A stretch of 64,000 bases of DNA from Salipiger thiooxidans (GTDB lineage Bacteria > Pseudomonadota > Alphaproteobacteria > Rhodobacterales > Rhodobacteraceae), in the NCBI RefSeq assembly GCF_900102075.1, contig NZ_FNAV01000014.1, positions 1 to 64,000 on the forward strand, given 5' to 3'. Shown here piece after piece: positions 42,750-51,716 of this stretch (its first letter is position 1; each line of letters opens with the position of its first letter). The notes below the pieces were generated by a model. It saw nothing but the letters and a program-made list of their open reading frames with translations. It did no database searches and was not told where the DNA came from. The position numbers were made by a program, and so were the translations under genes.

Positions 42750-43069
42750 TACCGGCCCGTCCCCCCCACCCGGAAGTCTGCGTCATGTGCCTTCGGGCCC
42801 CGACCATCATTGCCGGCCCGACGAAGCCGCCCAAGGGATGCGACGCCCCCGCGATCGTGCGCCGCGCCGCCAACACCTGTGGCGTGGCCCTGGGCGTGGT
42901 GGCGGGCAAGGTGTGCCGCATCGGTCATCCCGGCAGCCTGACCGGGGTCATGAGGCCTTCGAGGCTGGCCAGGCTCGAGGGGTGCATGGCCGAGATCGGC
43001 TCGGGCGTCGCTGCCGCGCAGGAATTCTTCCGCAGACACCCCGCCACCACCGCCAGAGAGGTCGCCTGA
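42746..43069 (+). pseudogene. C-terminal remnant of a glyoxylate-type class V aminotransferase
   Basis: A 107-codon frame whose second half reads VAGKVCRIGHPGSLTGVM and GSGVAAAQEFFRRHPA. This matches the C-terminus of serine/alanine-glyoxylate aminotransferases (VFRIGHLG...LNDVM...GSGVAAAQE). The preceding GCDAPAIVRRAANTCGVALG fits the region just before. The PLP-binding two thirds are absent, and conserved residues are altered (Phe to Cys, Leu to Pro in RIGHLG). The frame overlaps the dehydrogenase stop and the bhcB start, so it could still be translated, but an aminotransferase of this size cannot be active. Confidence 0.7.
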
Positions 43070-44034
43070 TGAACGCCCCAACGATGATCATCCCCACCTA
43101 TGACGACATGCTCGCCGCGCACGAGCGGATCAGGCCGCACATCCGCCGCACGCCGGTACGCACGTCGGACTATCTCAATGAGCTGACCGGCGCCGAGCTC
43201 TTTTTCAAGTGCGAGAACTTCCAGGAGCCCGGCGCCTTCAAGGTGCGCGGTGCCGCCAACGCGGTCTTCGGCCTCTCCGAGACACAGGCGGCAAAGGGCG
43301 TGGCGACGCATTCCTCGGGCAACCACGCCTCGTGCCTGAGCTATGCCGCCATGCTGCGCGGCATCCCCTGCAACGTGGTCATGCCGCGCACCGCGCCACA
43401 GGCCAAGAAGGACACCGTACGCCGCTACGGCGGGCGGATCACCGAATGCGAGCCCTCGACGTCTTCGCGCGAAGAGACCTTCGCCCTGATCCAGGAAGAG
43501 ACCGGCGGCGATTTCGTCCACCCCTACAACGACCCGCGCGTCATCGCCGGGCAAGGCACCTGCTCCAGGGAATTCATCGAGCAGACCGGCGGGCTCGACA
43601 TGGTGGTGGCGCCCATCGGTGGCGGCGGCATGATCTCGGGAACCTGCCTGACGCTCTCGACGCTGGCGCCCGAGTGCCAGGTCATCGCCGCCGAGCCCGA
43701 GCAGGCCGACGATGCCTATCGCAGCTTCAAGGCCGGTCACATCATCGCCGACGACGCGCCCAAGACCATCGCCGACGGGCTGCTGGTGCCGCTCAAGGAC
43801 CTGACCTGGCATTTCGTCTCGAACCACGTGTCCGAGATCTACACCGCCTCGGACCCCGAGATCGTCGACGCGATGAAGCTGATCTGGAAGCATCTGCGCG
43901 TGGTCATGGAGCCGTCGAGCGCCGTGCCTCTGGCCATCGTCCTCAAGAACCCCGACGCCTTCCGCGGCAAGCGCGTGGGCCTCGTGATCACCGGCGGCAA
44001 TGTCGATCTCGACCGCCTGCCCTGGCTTGCCTGA
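43069..44034 (+). CDS. bhcB: beta-hydroxyaspartate dehydratase BhcB
   Basis: A 321-residue fold-type II PLP enzyme related to threonine dehydratase and serine racemase. The PLP lysine lies in FKCENFQEPGAFKVRGAANA. SSGNHASCLSYAA and the glycine loop APIGGGGMISGTCL bind the cofactor phosphate. In the BHAC it eliminates water from (2R,3S)-beta-hydroxyaspartate, giving iminosuccinate. The operon context with bhcC and bhcD separates it from ordinary threonine dehydratases. Its ATG overlaps the stop of the aminotransferase remnant by one base. Confidence 0.93.
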   Translation: MNAPTMIIPTYDDMLAAHERIRPHIRRTPVRTSDYLNELTGAELFFKCENFQEPGAFKVRGAANAVFGLSETQAAKGVATHSSGNHASCLSYAAMLRGIPCNVVMPRTAPQAKKDTVRRYGGRITECEPSTSSREETFALIQEETGGDFVHPYNDPRVIAGQGTCSREFIEQTGGLDMVVAPIGGGGMISGTCLTLSTLAPECQVIAAEPEQADDAYRSFKAGHIIADDAPKTIADGLLVPLKDLTWHFVSNHVSEIYTASDPEIVDAMKLIWKHLRVVMEPSSAVPLAIVLKNPDAFRGKRVGLVITGGNVDLDRLPWLA

Positions 44035-44086
44035 GCCGCCCCGCGACTTTCCGAGTCATTCCGAGACACCAAAGGGAGACACCCCG

Positions 44087-45250
44087 ATGAAAGACATAGC
44101 CGATTTCGACCAGTACGACGTGGGTTTCGACATTCCGGCCAAGCCCGGCATGGACGAGGCGGACATCCAGACCCCCTGCCTCGTGCTCGACCTCGACGCG
44201 CTCGAGCGCAACATCAAGGTGATGGGCGACTATGCCAAGGCGCACGGCATGCGCCACCGCGTGCACGGCAAGATGCACAAGTCGGTGGACGTGGCGAAGC
44301 TGCAGGAAACGCTCGGCGGCGCCGTCGGCGTCTGCTGCCAGAAGGTCTCCGAGGCCGAGGTCTTTGCGCGCGGCGGCATCAAGGACGTGCTCGTGTCCAA
44401 CCAGGTGCGCGATCGGCAGAAGATCGACCGGCTGGCGCAGCTGCCCAAACTCGGCGGCCGGATCATCGTCTGCGTCGATGACGTGGACAACGTGGCCGAG
44501 TTGTCAGAGGCGGCGGTCAGGCATGGCACCGAGCTCGACATCTTCATCGAGATCGACTGCGGCGCCGGGCGCTGCGGCGTGTCCTCCACCCCCGCGGTGA
44601 TCGAGATCGCCAAGGCCGTCGAGGCCGCGCCCAACCTCAGTTTCGCGGGCATTCAGGCCTATCAGGGCGCGATGCAGCACATCGACAGCTACGAGGCGCG
44701 GAAAGAGAAGCTCGACACCGCCATCGCCATGGTCGAGGACGCCGTGGCCGGGCTCAAGGCCGAGGGCATCGACTGCGAGCTGGTCTCGGGCGGCGGCACC
44801 GGGTCCTATTATTTCGAGAGCAACTCGGGCGTCTACAACGAGCTGCAGTGCGGCTCCTACGCCTTCATGGACGCCGACTACGGCCGGATCCTCGACAAGG
44901 ACGGCAAGCGCATCGACCAGGGCGAGTGGCAGAACGCCTTCTTTATTCTCACCCAGGTCATGAGCCACGCCAAGGCCGACAAGGCGATCTGCGACGCGGG
45001 GCTCAAGGCGCAGTCGGTGGACTCGGGGCTTCCGGTGATCTTCGGTCGCACCGATGTCGAATACGTCAAGTGCTCGGACGAGCACGGCGTGATCTCGGAC
45101 CCCGAGGGCGTGCTCAAGGTGGGCGAGAAGCTGCGGCTGGTGCCGGGCCACTGCGACCCCACCGCCAACGTGCACGATTGGTACGTGGGCGTCCGGAACG
45201 GCAAGGTCGAGACGGTCTGGCCGGTCTCGGCGCGCGGCAAGGCCTACTGA
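44087..45250 (+). CDS. bhcC: beta-hydroxyaspartate aldolase BhcC
   Basis: A 387-residue fold-type III PLP enzyme of the D-threonine aldolase/DSD1 group. The N-terminal barrel motif is IQTPCLVLDLDALERNI with the PLP lysine in HRVHGKMHKSVDVAKLQ. DIFIEIDCGAGRCG and LVSGGGTGSYYFE bind substrate and cofactor. Near the C-terminus LVPGHCDPTANVHDW carries the His/Cys metal ligands. In the BHAC it joins glycine and glyoxylate to beta-hydroxyaspartate, the carbon-carbon-forming step. The length equals the characterised Paracoccus enzyme. AAAGGGAG precedes the ATG. Confidence 0.94.
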   Translation: MKDIADFDQYDVGFDIPAKPGMDEADIQTPCLVLDLDALERNIKVMGDYAKAHGMRHRVHGKMHKSVDVAKLQETLGGAVGVCCQKVSEAEVFARGGIKDVLVSNQVRDRQKIDRLAQLPKLGGRIIVCVDDVDNVAELSEAAVRHGTELDIFIEIDCGAGRCGVSSTPAVIEIAKAVEAAPNLSFAGIQAYQGAMQHIDSYEARKEKLDTAIAMVEDAVAGLKAEGIDCELVSGGGTGSYYFESNSGVYNELQCGSYAFMDADYGRILDKDGKRIDQGEWQNAFFILTQVMSHAKADKAICDAGLKAQSVDSGLPVIFGRTDVEYVKCSDEHGVISDPEGVLKVGEKLRLVPGHCDPTANVHDWYVGVRNGKVETVWPVSARGKAY

Positions 45251-45300
45251 GCCCACGCGCCTTTGCAGATAGGGGCAGGCCCGCGAGGGGCCTGCAAGCC

Positions 45301-45339
45301 GCCCGTGTGCAGGCCACCCTTTGCCCGTTGCACACGGGC
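45301..45339 (+). other. 11-bp inverted repeat in the bhcC-bhcD gap
   Basis: GCCCGTGTGCA (45301-45311) pairs perfectly with 45329-45339, with a 17-base loop. The 116-bp gap is long for this operon. The hairpin may tune the relative amount of bhcD mRNA. Confidence 0.5.
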
Positions 45340-45366
45340 GCACCACATGACGACAGGAGAGCAACG

Positions 45367-46332
45367 ATGCTGATCGTTCCCGAGCGCGAGATCGGCGCGC
45401 TGATGACGCGCGCCTCGGCCTTCGAGGCGGTGGAGAAGGTCTTCGCGGCCATGGCCTCGGGCGAGGCCTACAATTTCCCGGTGATCCGCGAAGCCATCGG
45501 GCACGAGGACGCGCTCTACGGCTTCAAGGGCGGCTTCGACCGCGCCGGGCTGACGCTGGGGCTGAAGGCGGGGGGCTACTGGCCGAACAACCTCGAGAAG
45601 TTCAGGGTCATCAACCACCAGTCCACGGTGTTTCTCTTCGATCCGGACACCGGCAAGGTCGCGGCCATGGTCGGCGGCAACCTCCTGACCGCGCTGCGCA
45701 CCGCCGCTGCGTCGTCGGTGTCGATCGCGCATCTGGCGCGCAGGGACGCGAAGGTCATGGGCATGGTCGGCGCCGGGCATCAGGCGACGTTCCAGCTGCG
45801 CGCAGCCCTCGAGCAGCGCCCCTTCGAGAAGGTCATCGGCTGGAACCTTCACCCCGAGATGCTGCCCAACATCGAGACCGTCGCCGACGAGGCCGGCCTG
45901 CCCTTCGAAGCGGTGGCGCTCGAGGGCATGCGCGAGGCGGACGTGATCGTGTCGATCACCTCGTCCTTCGCGCCGAGCCTGATGGCCGCCCACGTGAGCC
46001 CCGGCACTCACCTCGCCTGCATGGGCACCGACACCCGGGGCAAGCAGGAGGTCGAGGCCGCGCTGCTGGCCGTGGCCACCGTCTTTACCGACGAGGTCGC
46101 CCAGTCGGTCAGCATCGGCGAGGCGCAGCACGCGGTGGCCGAGGGGCTGATCTCGGAAAGTGACGTCCACCAGATCGGTGCGGTGATCAACGGCAGCCAC
46201 CCGGGACGCCGCTCGGACGAGGAGATCACGCTCTTCGACGGCACCGGCGTGGGGCTGCAGGATCTTGCGGTTGCGGCTGCGGTGGTAGACCTAGCAGTGG
46301 AGAAGGGCATCGCCATCGAGGTCGATGTCTGA
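45367..46332 (+). CDS. bhcD: iminosuccinate reductase BhcD
   Basis: A 321-residue member of the ornithine cyclodeaminase/mu-crystallin family. FRVINHQSTVFLFD and NLLTALRTAAASSVSIAHLA are typical of the substrate half. The Rossmann motif is MGMVGAGHQATFQLRAAL, and ACMGTDTRGKQEVE is the conserved loop. In the BHAC this enzyme reduces iminosuccinate to L-aspartate with NAD(P)H, regenerating the amino donor for BhcA. GGAGAG precedes ATG 45367. The gene is followed after 22 bp by a GAPDH-like gene. Confidence 0.93.
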   Translation: MLIVPEREIGALMTRASAFEAVEKVFAAMASGEAYNFPVIREAIGHEDALYGFKGGFDRAGLTLGLKAGGYWPNNLEKFRVINHQSTVFLFDPDTGKVAAMVGGNLLTALRTAAASSVSIAHLARRDAKVMGMVGAGHQATFQLRAALEQRPFEKVIGWNLHPEMLPNIETVADEAGLPFEAVALEGMREADVIVSITSSFAPSLMAAHVSPGTHLACMGTDTRGKQEVEAALLAVATVFTDEVAQSVSIGEAQHAVAEGLISESDVHQIGAVINGSHPGRRSDEEITLFDGTGVGLQDLAVAAAVVDLAVEKGIAIEVDV

Positions 46333-46354
46333 CCCCAGCTCATGAGGCATCGCA

Positions 46355-47341
46355 ATGGCACGTCCCGTCCGCATCTTCATCAATGGCTTCGGTCGCATCG
46401 GCCGCACTGTCTTCCGACAGGTGGTCACCGGCAGCCGCCCGGTCGAGATCGTGGGCATCAACGACGTGGCGCCGCTCGAGACCTGCGCCTACCTGCTGCG
46501 CTATGACAGCGTCTATGGCCCCTTCCCCGCCCCGGTGGAGACGGCCCCAGATGCGCTGATCGTGGCCGGGGGCCGCGTGCCCTTCCACGCGGTGACCGAC
46601 CTGCGCGAGCTCGATCTCACGGGCGTCGACGTGGTGCTGGAATGCACCGGGCGGGCGAACCGCCGCGACGTGGCCGAGGCCGGGCTCGACGCCGGTGCGG
46701 CACGGGTGCTGATCTCGGGGCCGTCGAAGGTGGCTGACCTGACCGTGGTGCTGGGCGCCAGCGACGCGCTGCCCGAGGGCGTGCGGATCGTGTCGAACGC
46801 GTCCTGCACCACCAACGCCATTGCGCCGCTGCTGCGGGCGCTCGACGAGTGCTCCGGCATCGCGCGGGCGCATGTCACGACGGTTCACTGCGCCACCGGC
46901 AGCCAGCCCACCGTCGACCGCCCCGGCGAGACGCTCGAACGCAGCCGCGCGGCCAACGAGTCCATCGTGCCCACCTCGACCAGCGCCGCCGCGCAGGTGG
47001 CGAACGTGCTGCCGGGGCTCGCGGACCGGCTCAGCATCGCCGCCGTGCGGATCCCGTCGATCTCGGTCTCGGCGGTGGATGCGGTGATCCAGTTCACCAC
47101 GCCGCCCGCTGACGTCGAGGCGCTGCTCGACCGGATCGCCGACGGACAGGTCATCGGTTCCTGCGCCGATCCCTGCGTCTCGTTCGATTTCCGCGGCCGG
47201 CAGGAGAGCCTGATCCTCGCCCGGACAGAAACCCAGTCCGTGGGGCCCGACCAGCTGCGGATCTTCGGCTGGTACGACAACGAATCCGGCTTTTCCGCGC
47301 GGATGCTCGACATGACGGAGCGCCTCGCCCTGCCGTCCTGA
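46355..47341 (+). CDS. glyceraldehyde-3-phosphate dehydrogenase-like protein in the BHAC operon
   Basis: A 328-residue type I GAPDH-family enzyme. NAD binding is shown by INGFGRIGRTVFRQ and the Asp in GINDVA; the catalytic Cys is in NASCTTNAIAPLL and the His region in HVTTVHCATGSQPTVDRP. The C-terminus has GWYDNESGFSARMLDM. The SNAxxK and TG phosphate-site context is partly changed (ATGSQPTVD for the usual TxxQ), so the substrate may be another phosphorylated or non-phosphorylated aldehyde, as in erythrose-4-phosphate dehydrogenase. It lies between bhcD and maeB with short gaps, so it is co-expressed with the cycle. Its purpose there is unknown. Confidence 0.82.
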   Translation: MARPVRIFINGFGRIGRTVFRQVVTGSRPVEIVGINDVAPLETCAYLLRYDSVYGPFPAPVETAPDALIVAGGRVPFHAVTDLRELDLTGVDVVLECTGRANRRDVAEAGLDAGAARVLISGPSKVADLTVVLGASDALPEGVRIVSNASCTTNAIAPLLRALDECSGIARAHVTTVHCATGSQPTVDRPGETLERSRAANESIVPTSTSAAAQVANVLPGLADRLSIAAVRIPSISVSAVDAVIQFTTPPADVEALLDRIADGQVIGSCADPCVSFDFRGRQESLILARTETQSVGPDQLRIFGWYDNESGFSARMLDMTERLALPS

Positions 47342-47357
47342 CACCAAGGAGACACCC

Positions 47358-49637
47358 ATGGCCCTCGACAAGACCACGCCCCCGCCCGAACAGCAGGCCG
47401 CGCTCGACTACCACGCCTTCCCCACCCCCGGTAAGCTCGAGATCCGCGCGACCAAGCCCATGGCCACGGCGCGGGATCTGTCGCGGGCCTATTCTCCGGG
47501 CGTCGCCGATGCCTGCATGGAGATCGCGCGCGACCCGTCGCTGGTCACCCGTTACACCGCCCGGCGAAACCTCGTGGCGGTGGTCTCGAACGGCAGCGCG
47601 GTGCTGGGGCTCGGCAACATCGGGGCGCTGGCCAGCAAGCCGGTGATGGAGGGCAAGGCGGTGCTCTTCAAGAAATTCGCCAACATCGACTGCTTCGATC
47701 TCGAGGTGAACGAGACCGATCCCGAGGCACTGGCCGACTGGGTCTGCAAGCTTGAACCCACCTTCGGGGCCATCAACCTCGAGGACATCAAGGCGCCCGA
47801 CTGTTTCGTGGTCGAGCGGATCTGCCGCGAGCGCATGGGCATCCCGGTGTTTCACGACGACCAGCACGGCACCGCCATCGTGGTCGCCGCCGCCGCCCAG
47901 AACGCGCTGCACATCGCGGGCAAGGAGCCGTCGGCGGTGCGGCTCGTGGGCATCGGCGCGGGGGCTGCGGGCACCGCCTGCCTCGCGATGCTTGCCAATC
48001 TCGGCATCCCCGAGCGCAACATCACCGTCTTCGACAAGGATGGCGTGCTGCACCCGGGCCGCGACGACCTCGCCCCCGAGCAGCGCCGCTTCGCCCATGC
48101 GCCCGAGGGCACCACGCTGACCGAGGCACTGACAGGCGCCGACATGGTGCTGGGCGTTTCGGGACCCGGCGTGCTCACGCCCGAGATGGTCGCGGGCATG
48201 TCCGAGCGGCCGGTGATCCTCGCGCTCGCGAACCCGGTGCCCGAGATCATGCCCGACCTTGCCCGCGCCGCCGCCCCCGGCGCGATGATCGCCACCGGCC
48301 GGTCGGACATCCCGAACCAGGTCAACAACGTGCTCTGCTTCCCGTTCATCTTCCGGGGCGCGCTCGACGTCGAGGCGACCGAGATCAACGACGCCATGAA
48401 GCTCGCCTGCGTCGACGCCATCGCCTCGCTTGCCCGCCAGACCACCACCGCCGAGGTGGGCGAGGTCTACCAGGACGAGACGCTGAGCTTCGGTCCCGAC
48501 TACCTGATCCCCAAGCCCTTCGACCCGCGGCTGCTGCCCACCATTGCCGTGGCCGTGGCGCGCGCCGCGATGGAAAGCGGCGTGGCGCGCCGGCCGCTGG
48601 ATCTCGACGCCTACCGCGAGAGCCTCGAGGCGCAGGTGTTCCGCTCGTCGCTGACCATGCGCGGCGTGACCGAGGCGGCGCGCCGCTCGCGCCGGCGCAT
48701 CGTCTTTGCCGAGGGCGAGGATCGCCGGGTGCTGCGCGCGGTGCAGGGGCTGGCCGAGGACGGCATCCACACGCCGATCCTCGTGGGCCGCCCGGACGTC
48801 ATCGCGCAGCGGCTCGACCAGATGGAGCTGCCGGTGGTGCCTGGGCGCGACTTCGAGATCGTGAACCCCGAGAGCGACGAGCGCTACACCGATTACTGGC
48901 GCGACTACCACGAGTTGATGAAGCGGCAGGGGGTGACGCCGGACCTCGCCCGCGCCATCCTGCGCACCAACACCACCGCGATTGCCGCGCTGATGGTGCG
49001 CAGGGGCGATGCCGACAGCATGATCTGCGGTACCTTCGGGCAATATTCATGGCATCTCAACTACATCCGGCAGGTTCTTGAGACCGGTGGCCTGTCGCCC
49101 GCTGGGGCGCTGTCGCTCATCATCCTCGATGATGGGCCGCTGTTCATCGCCGACACCCACGTCAGCTTCGAGTCCGATGGCGCCACGCTTGCCCGCACCG
49201 TCGAGGCCGCCGCCCGGCACGTGCGGCGCTTCGGGATCGAGCCGCGCATCGCGCTTTGCTCGCGCTCGCAGTTCGGCAATTTCGACTGCCGCTCGGGAAT
49301 GGCAATGCGCGAGGCGCTGGCGATCCTCGACGCCAAGGGCGTGGATTTCGAATACGAGGGCGAGATGCACACCGAGCTTGCCCTGAACCCCGAGCTGCGC
49401 GAGCGGCTGCTGCCGGGCAACCGGCTGACGGGGCGCGCCAACGTGCTGATCTATGCCAACACCGACGCGGCGGGCGCGGCGCGGGACCTGCTCAAGGGCG
49501 TGGCCGAAGGGCTCGAGGTCGGGCCGATCCTGATGGGCATGGGCAACCGCGCCCATATCGTGACCCCCGAGGTGACCCAGCGCGGGCTCATCAACATCGC
49601 GACGCTCGCCAGCGCCGACGTGGCAAGCTACGGCTGA
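47358..49637 (+). CDS. maeB: NADP-dependent malic enzyme MaeB with phosphotransacetylase-like domain
   Basis: A 759-residue MaeB-type malic enzyme, converting malate to pyruvate and CO2 with NADP reduction. The malic domain has [12 protein letters not shown] and [20 protein letters not shown] with the catalytic Lys. The metal site is [13 protein letters not shown], and the NADP Rossmann motif is [16 protein letters not shown]. The C-terminal about 330 residues form an inactive phosphotransacetylase-like regulatory domain ([16 protein letters not shown] to the end). AAGGAG precedes ATG 47358. As the last gene of the operon it can drain C4 acids formed by the BHAC to pyruvate and supply NADPH. 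Confidence 0.92.
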   Translation: MALDKTTPPPEQQAALDYHAFPTPGKLEIRATKPMATARDLSRAYSPGVADACMEIARDPSLVTRYTARRNLVAVVSNGSAVLGLGNIGALASKPVMEGKAVLFKKFANIDCFDLEVNETDPEALADWVCKLEPTFGAINLEDIKAPDCFVVERICRERMGIPVFHDDQHGTAIVVAAAAQNALHIAGKEPSAVRLVGIGAGAAGTACLAMLANLGIPERNITVFDKDGVLHPGRDDLAPEQRRFAHAPEGTTLTEALTGADMVLGVSGPGVLTPEMVAGMSERPVILALANPVPEIMPDLARAAAPGAMIATGRSDIPNQVNNVLCFPFIFRGALDVEATEINDAMKLACVDAIASLARQTTTAEVGEVYQDETLSFGPDYLIPKPFDPRLLPTIAVAVARAAMESGVARRPLDLDAYRESLEAQVFRSSLTMRGVTEAARRSRRRIVFAEGEDRRVLRAVQGLAEDGIHTPILVGRPDVIAQRLDQMELPVVPGRDFEIVNPESDERYTDYWRDYHELMKRQGVTPDLARAILRTNTTAIAALMVRRGDADSMICGTFGQYSWHLNYIRQVLETGGLSPAGALSLIILDDGPLFIADTHVSFESDGATLARTVEAAARHVRRFGIEPRIALCSRSQFGNFDCRSGMAMREALAILDAKGVDFEYEGEMHTELALNPELRERLLPGNRLTGRANVLIYANTDAAGAARDLLKGVAEGLEVGPILMGMGNRAHIVTPEVTQRGLINIATLASADVASYG

Positions 49638-49644
49638 AACGAAA

Positions 49645-49693
49645 GCGCGCCGCCGGCTCTGAGGCCGACGGCGCGCGGGCTGCTCGATTTTTC
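49645..49693 (+). terminator. terminator between convergent maeB and enoyl-CoA hydratase genes
   Basis: A 13-bp stem with one mismatch (49645-49657 with 49664-49676) and a 6-base loop, followed after about 11 bp by TTTTT. The two genes converge here with 64 bp between their stops. Confidence 0.6.
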
Positions 49694-49701
49694 TTGGGAT
49701 G

Positions 49702-50487
49702 TCAGGTCCCGGACCAGACCGGCTTGCGCTTGCCGAGGAAGGCCTCGACGCCTTCGCGGAAGTCCCGGCTTCCGTAGATCCGGGCGATGGTCGCGGCATC
49801 GTCGGGGACGTCGCCCACAAGATTGCGGAACATCTCGCGGCAGGCGCCGATGGTCAGCGGCGCGGCCTTGCAGAGCCTGTCCACCGTGCGCGCGACCTCG
49901 TCCTCGAGCGCGTCGGCGGGCACACAGGCGGTGGCAAAGCCCAGCCGGTGCACCGTTTCGCCGTCGAGCGCCAGCGACAGCAGCAGCATCTGCTTGGCCG
50001 GACCCTCGCCGAAGGCCCGGACCAGCCGCGCGACGTTGGCCTGCGACAGACAGTTGCCCACGGTGCGCGCGATGGGCACGCCGAACCGCGCCTCGGGGGT
50101 GACGATGCGCAGGTCGCAGGCGGCGGTGATCACCAGCCCCCCGCCCATGGCCGGGCCGTCCACCACCGCGAGCGTGGTCGCGGGCAGCGCCTCGACCCGG
50201 CGAATGGCGGCGTCGATCCGCTTTTCGTAGGTGACGCCGTCCTCGCCGCGCTCGAAGGCAGTGAATTCCGAGATGTCGGTGCCCGCCACGAAGGCGGCGC
50301 CCCTGCCCCGGAAGACGATGGCCCGCAGGTCGGGCTGGGCCTCGAGCGTATCGCAGATCTCGCCCAGTTGCCGGTACATCTCGAAGGTCATGGCGTTGCG
50401 CGCCTCGGGCCGGTCGAAGGTGACGGTCGCCACGCCCGCCTCGACCGCCAGCCGCACGTCGCCCCGGCTGTGCAGCGTGTCAGCCAT
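49702..50487 (-). CDS. enoyl-CoA hydratase/isomerase family protein
   Basis: A 261-residue crotonase-fold enzyme. The oxyanion-hole segments are FRGRGAAFVAGTDISEF and DGPAMGGGLVITAACDLRI. The usual catalytic Glu pair of enoyl-CoA hydratases is not obvious at the first position (VPIARTVGNCLSQA), so hydratase, isomerase and lyase functions all remain open. The ending FREGVEAFLGKRKPVW is standard. It overlaps the CoA-transferase gene by 8 bp, so it probably acts on the CoA ester that enzyme makes. Confidence 0.85.
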   Translation of the reverse strand: MADTLHSRGDVRLAVEAGVATVTFDRPEARNAMTFEMYRQLGEICDTLEAQPDLRAIVFRGRGAAFVAGTDISEFTAFERGEDGVTYEKRIDAAIRRVEALPATTLAVVDGPAMGGGLVITAACDLRIVTPEARFGVPIARTVGNCLSQANVARLVRAFGEGPAKQMLLLSLALDGETVHRLGFATACVPADALEDEVARTVDRLCKAAPLTIGACREMFRNLVGDVPDDAATIARIYGSRDFREGVEAFLGKRKPVWSGT

Positions 50488-51667
50488 TGGACACCTGCCT
50501 TTCGCCGAGGCTGCGCAGCTCGGCCAGGATCTCGTCGCGGTGCTCGTCGAGCAGCGGCGGGTGGCGGCGCACCTGCTGCGGCGTACCGCGCAGCTTGACC
50601 GGGAAGCCGATGTTCTTGACCTCGCCTTCGACGGGGTGCTGGATCGGCATCACCATGTTGCGCTCGTCCGCGTGCGGATTGTCCAGCGCCTCGGCGTAAT
50701 CGAGGATCGAGCCCGCCGGGATGCCCGCCTCGAGCAGCGTCTCGACCCAGTGCTCGCGGGTCTGCCCGGTGAAGGTGGTTTCGAGTTCGGCGATCAGCGC
50801 ATCGCGGTTGGCAAGGCGCAGGGCGTTGGTCTCGAACAGCGGATGCACCGGCAGGTCCGGGCGCTCCATCACCTCGCAGAGCTTGCGGAAGGCACGGTCG
50901 TTGTTGGCGCCCAGCACGAAATGGCCGTCCTTGGCGCGCACCGCCTGGTAGGGTGCCGCCATGCGGTTGGCGGTGCCGATGCGCTGCGGCACGTTGCCGG
51001 TGCCCCAGAAATCGCAGATGTCCCAGACCGCGAACGACAGCCCCGCCTCGTAGAGCGAGGCGTCGATGAATTGCCCCTGCCCGGTGGTCTGTCGCCCGAT
51101 ATAGGCGCTGAGGATGGCGTAGACGGCAAAGAGCGAGCAGCCGATGTCGGCCACCGGCACACCGGATTTCGCAGGCGGCCCGTCGGGGGCGCCGGTGATC
51201 GACATGACCCCCGAGGCCGCCTGCGCCATCAGGTCGAACCCGGGGCGCTTCCACCACGGGCCGGACTGGCCGAAGCCCGAGATGCTGGCGTAGATCACGC
51301 CGGGGTTCACCGCCTTGATGGTCTCGTAATCGAGCCCCATGCGGGCCATGGCGCCGGGGCGGTAGTTCTCGACGATGACGTCGGCGGTCTCGACGAGGCG
51401 CAGGTAGGTCTCGCGCCCTTCCTCGGACTTCAGGTCCAGCACGATGGAGCGCTTGTTGCGGTTCATGTTGAGAAAGCCGAGGCTGTCGTCGCCCTTGAGC
51501 TTGAAGCCCATGGAGCTGCGGGTCTGGTCGCCGGTGGGCGGCTCGACCTTGATCACGTCGGCGCCGAGGTCGCCCAGCAGCATGCAGGCGAAGGGTCCCG
51601 CCATCACCTGGCTCACGTCGAGCACGCGGATGCCTTCGAGCGGAAGCGGCGTCTTGGACTGGCTCAT
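50480..51667 (-). CDS. CaiB/BaiF family (class III) CoA-transferase
   Basis: A 395-residue class III CoA-transferase. The N-terminus LPLEGIRVLDVSQVMAGPFA with LGDLGADVIKVEPPTGDQTR is the family signature, and the active-site Asp lies in GFDLMAQAASGVMSITG. Relatives activate carnitine, oxalate, succinate, mesaconate, itaconate or 2-methylfumarate with CoA from another thioester. In this operon it would activate the acid brought in by the TRAP system. GGAGGAGAT lies ahead of the ATG at 51667. Confidence 0.9.
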   Translation of the reverse strand: MSQSKTPLPLEGIRVLDVSQVMAGPFACMLLGDLGADVIKVEPPTGDQTRSSMGFKLKGDDSLGFLNMNRNKRSIVLDLKSEEGRETYLRLVETADVIVENYRPGAMARMGLDYETIKAVNPGVIYASISGFGQSGPWWKRPGFDLMAQAASGVMSITGAPDGPPAKSGVPVADIGCSLFAVYAILSAYIGRQTTGQGQFIDASLYEAGLSFAVWDICDFWGTGNVPQRIGTANRMAAPYQAVRAKDGHFVLGANNDRAFRKLCEVMERPDLPVHPLFETNALRLANRDALIAELETTFTGQTREHWVETLLEAGIPAGSILDYAEALDNPHADERNMVMPIQHPVEGEVKNIGFPVKLRGTPQQVRRHPPLLDEHRDEILAELRSLGERQVSNG

Positions 51668-51716
51668 GGATATCTCCTCCGGAGTTGAATGTGTGAGGGG
51701 GCCGAGGCCGGCCCGC

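Noticed and set aside
43069-44034. Calling this gene threonine dehydratase (ilvA/tdcB-like)
   Set aside because: The fold is the same, but the tight linkage with bhcC, bhcD and bhcA makes beta-hydroxyaspartate dehydratase the better assignment.
47151-49043. A 630-codon minus-strand open frame
   Set aside because: Antisense to maeB and the end of the GAPDH-like gene; no recognisable domain or ribosome site.
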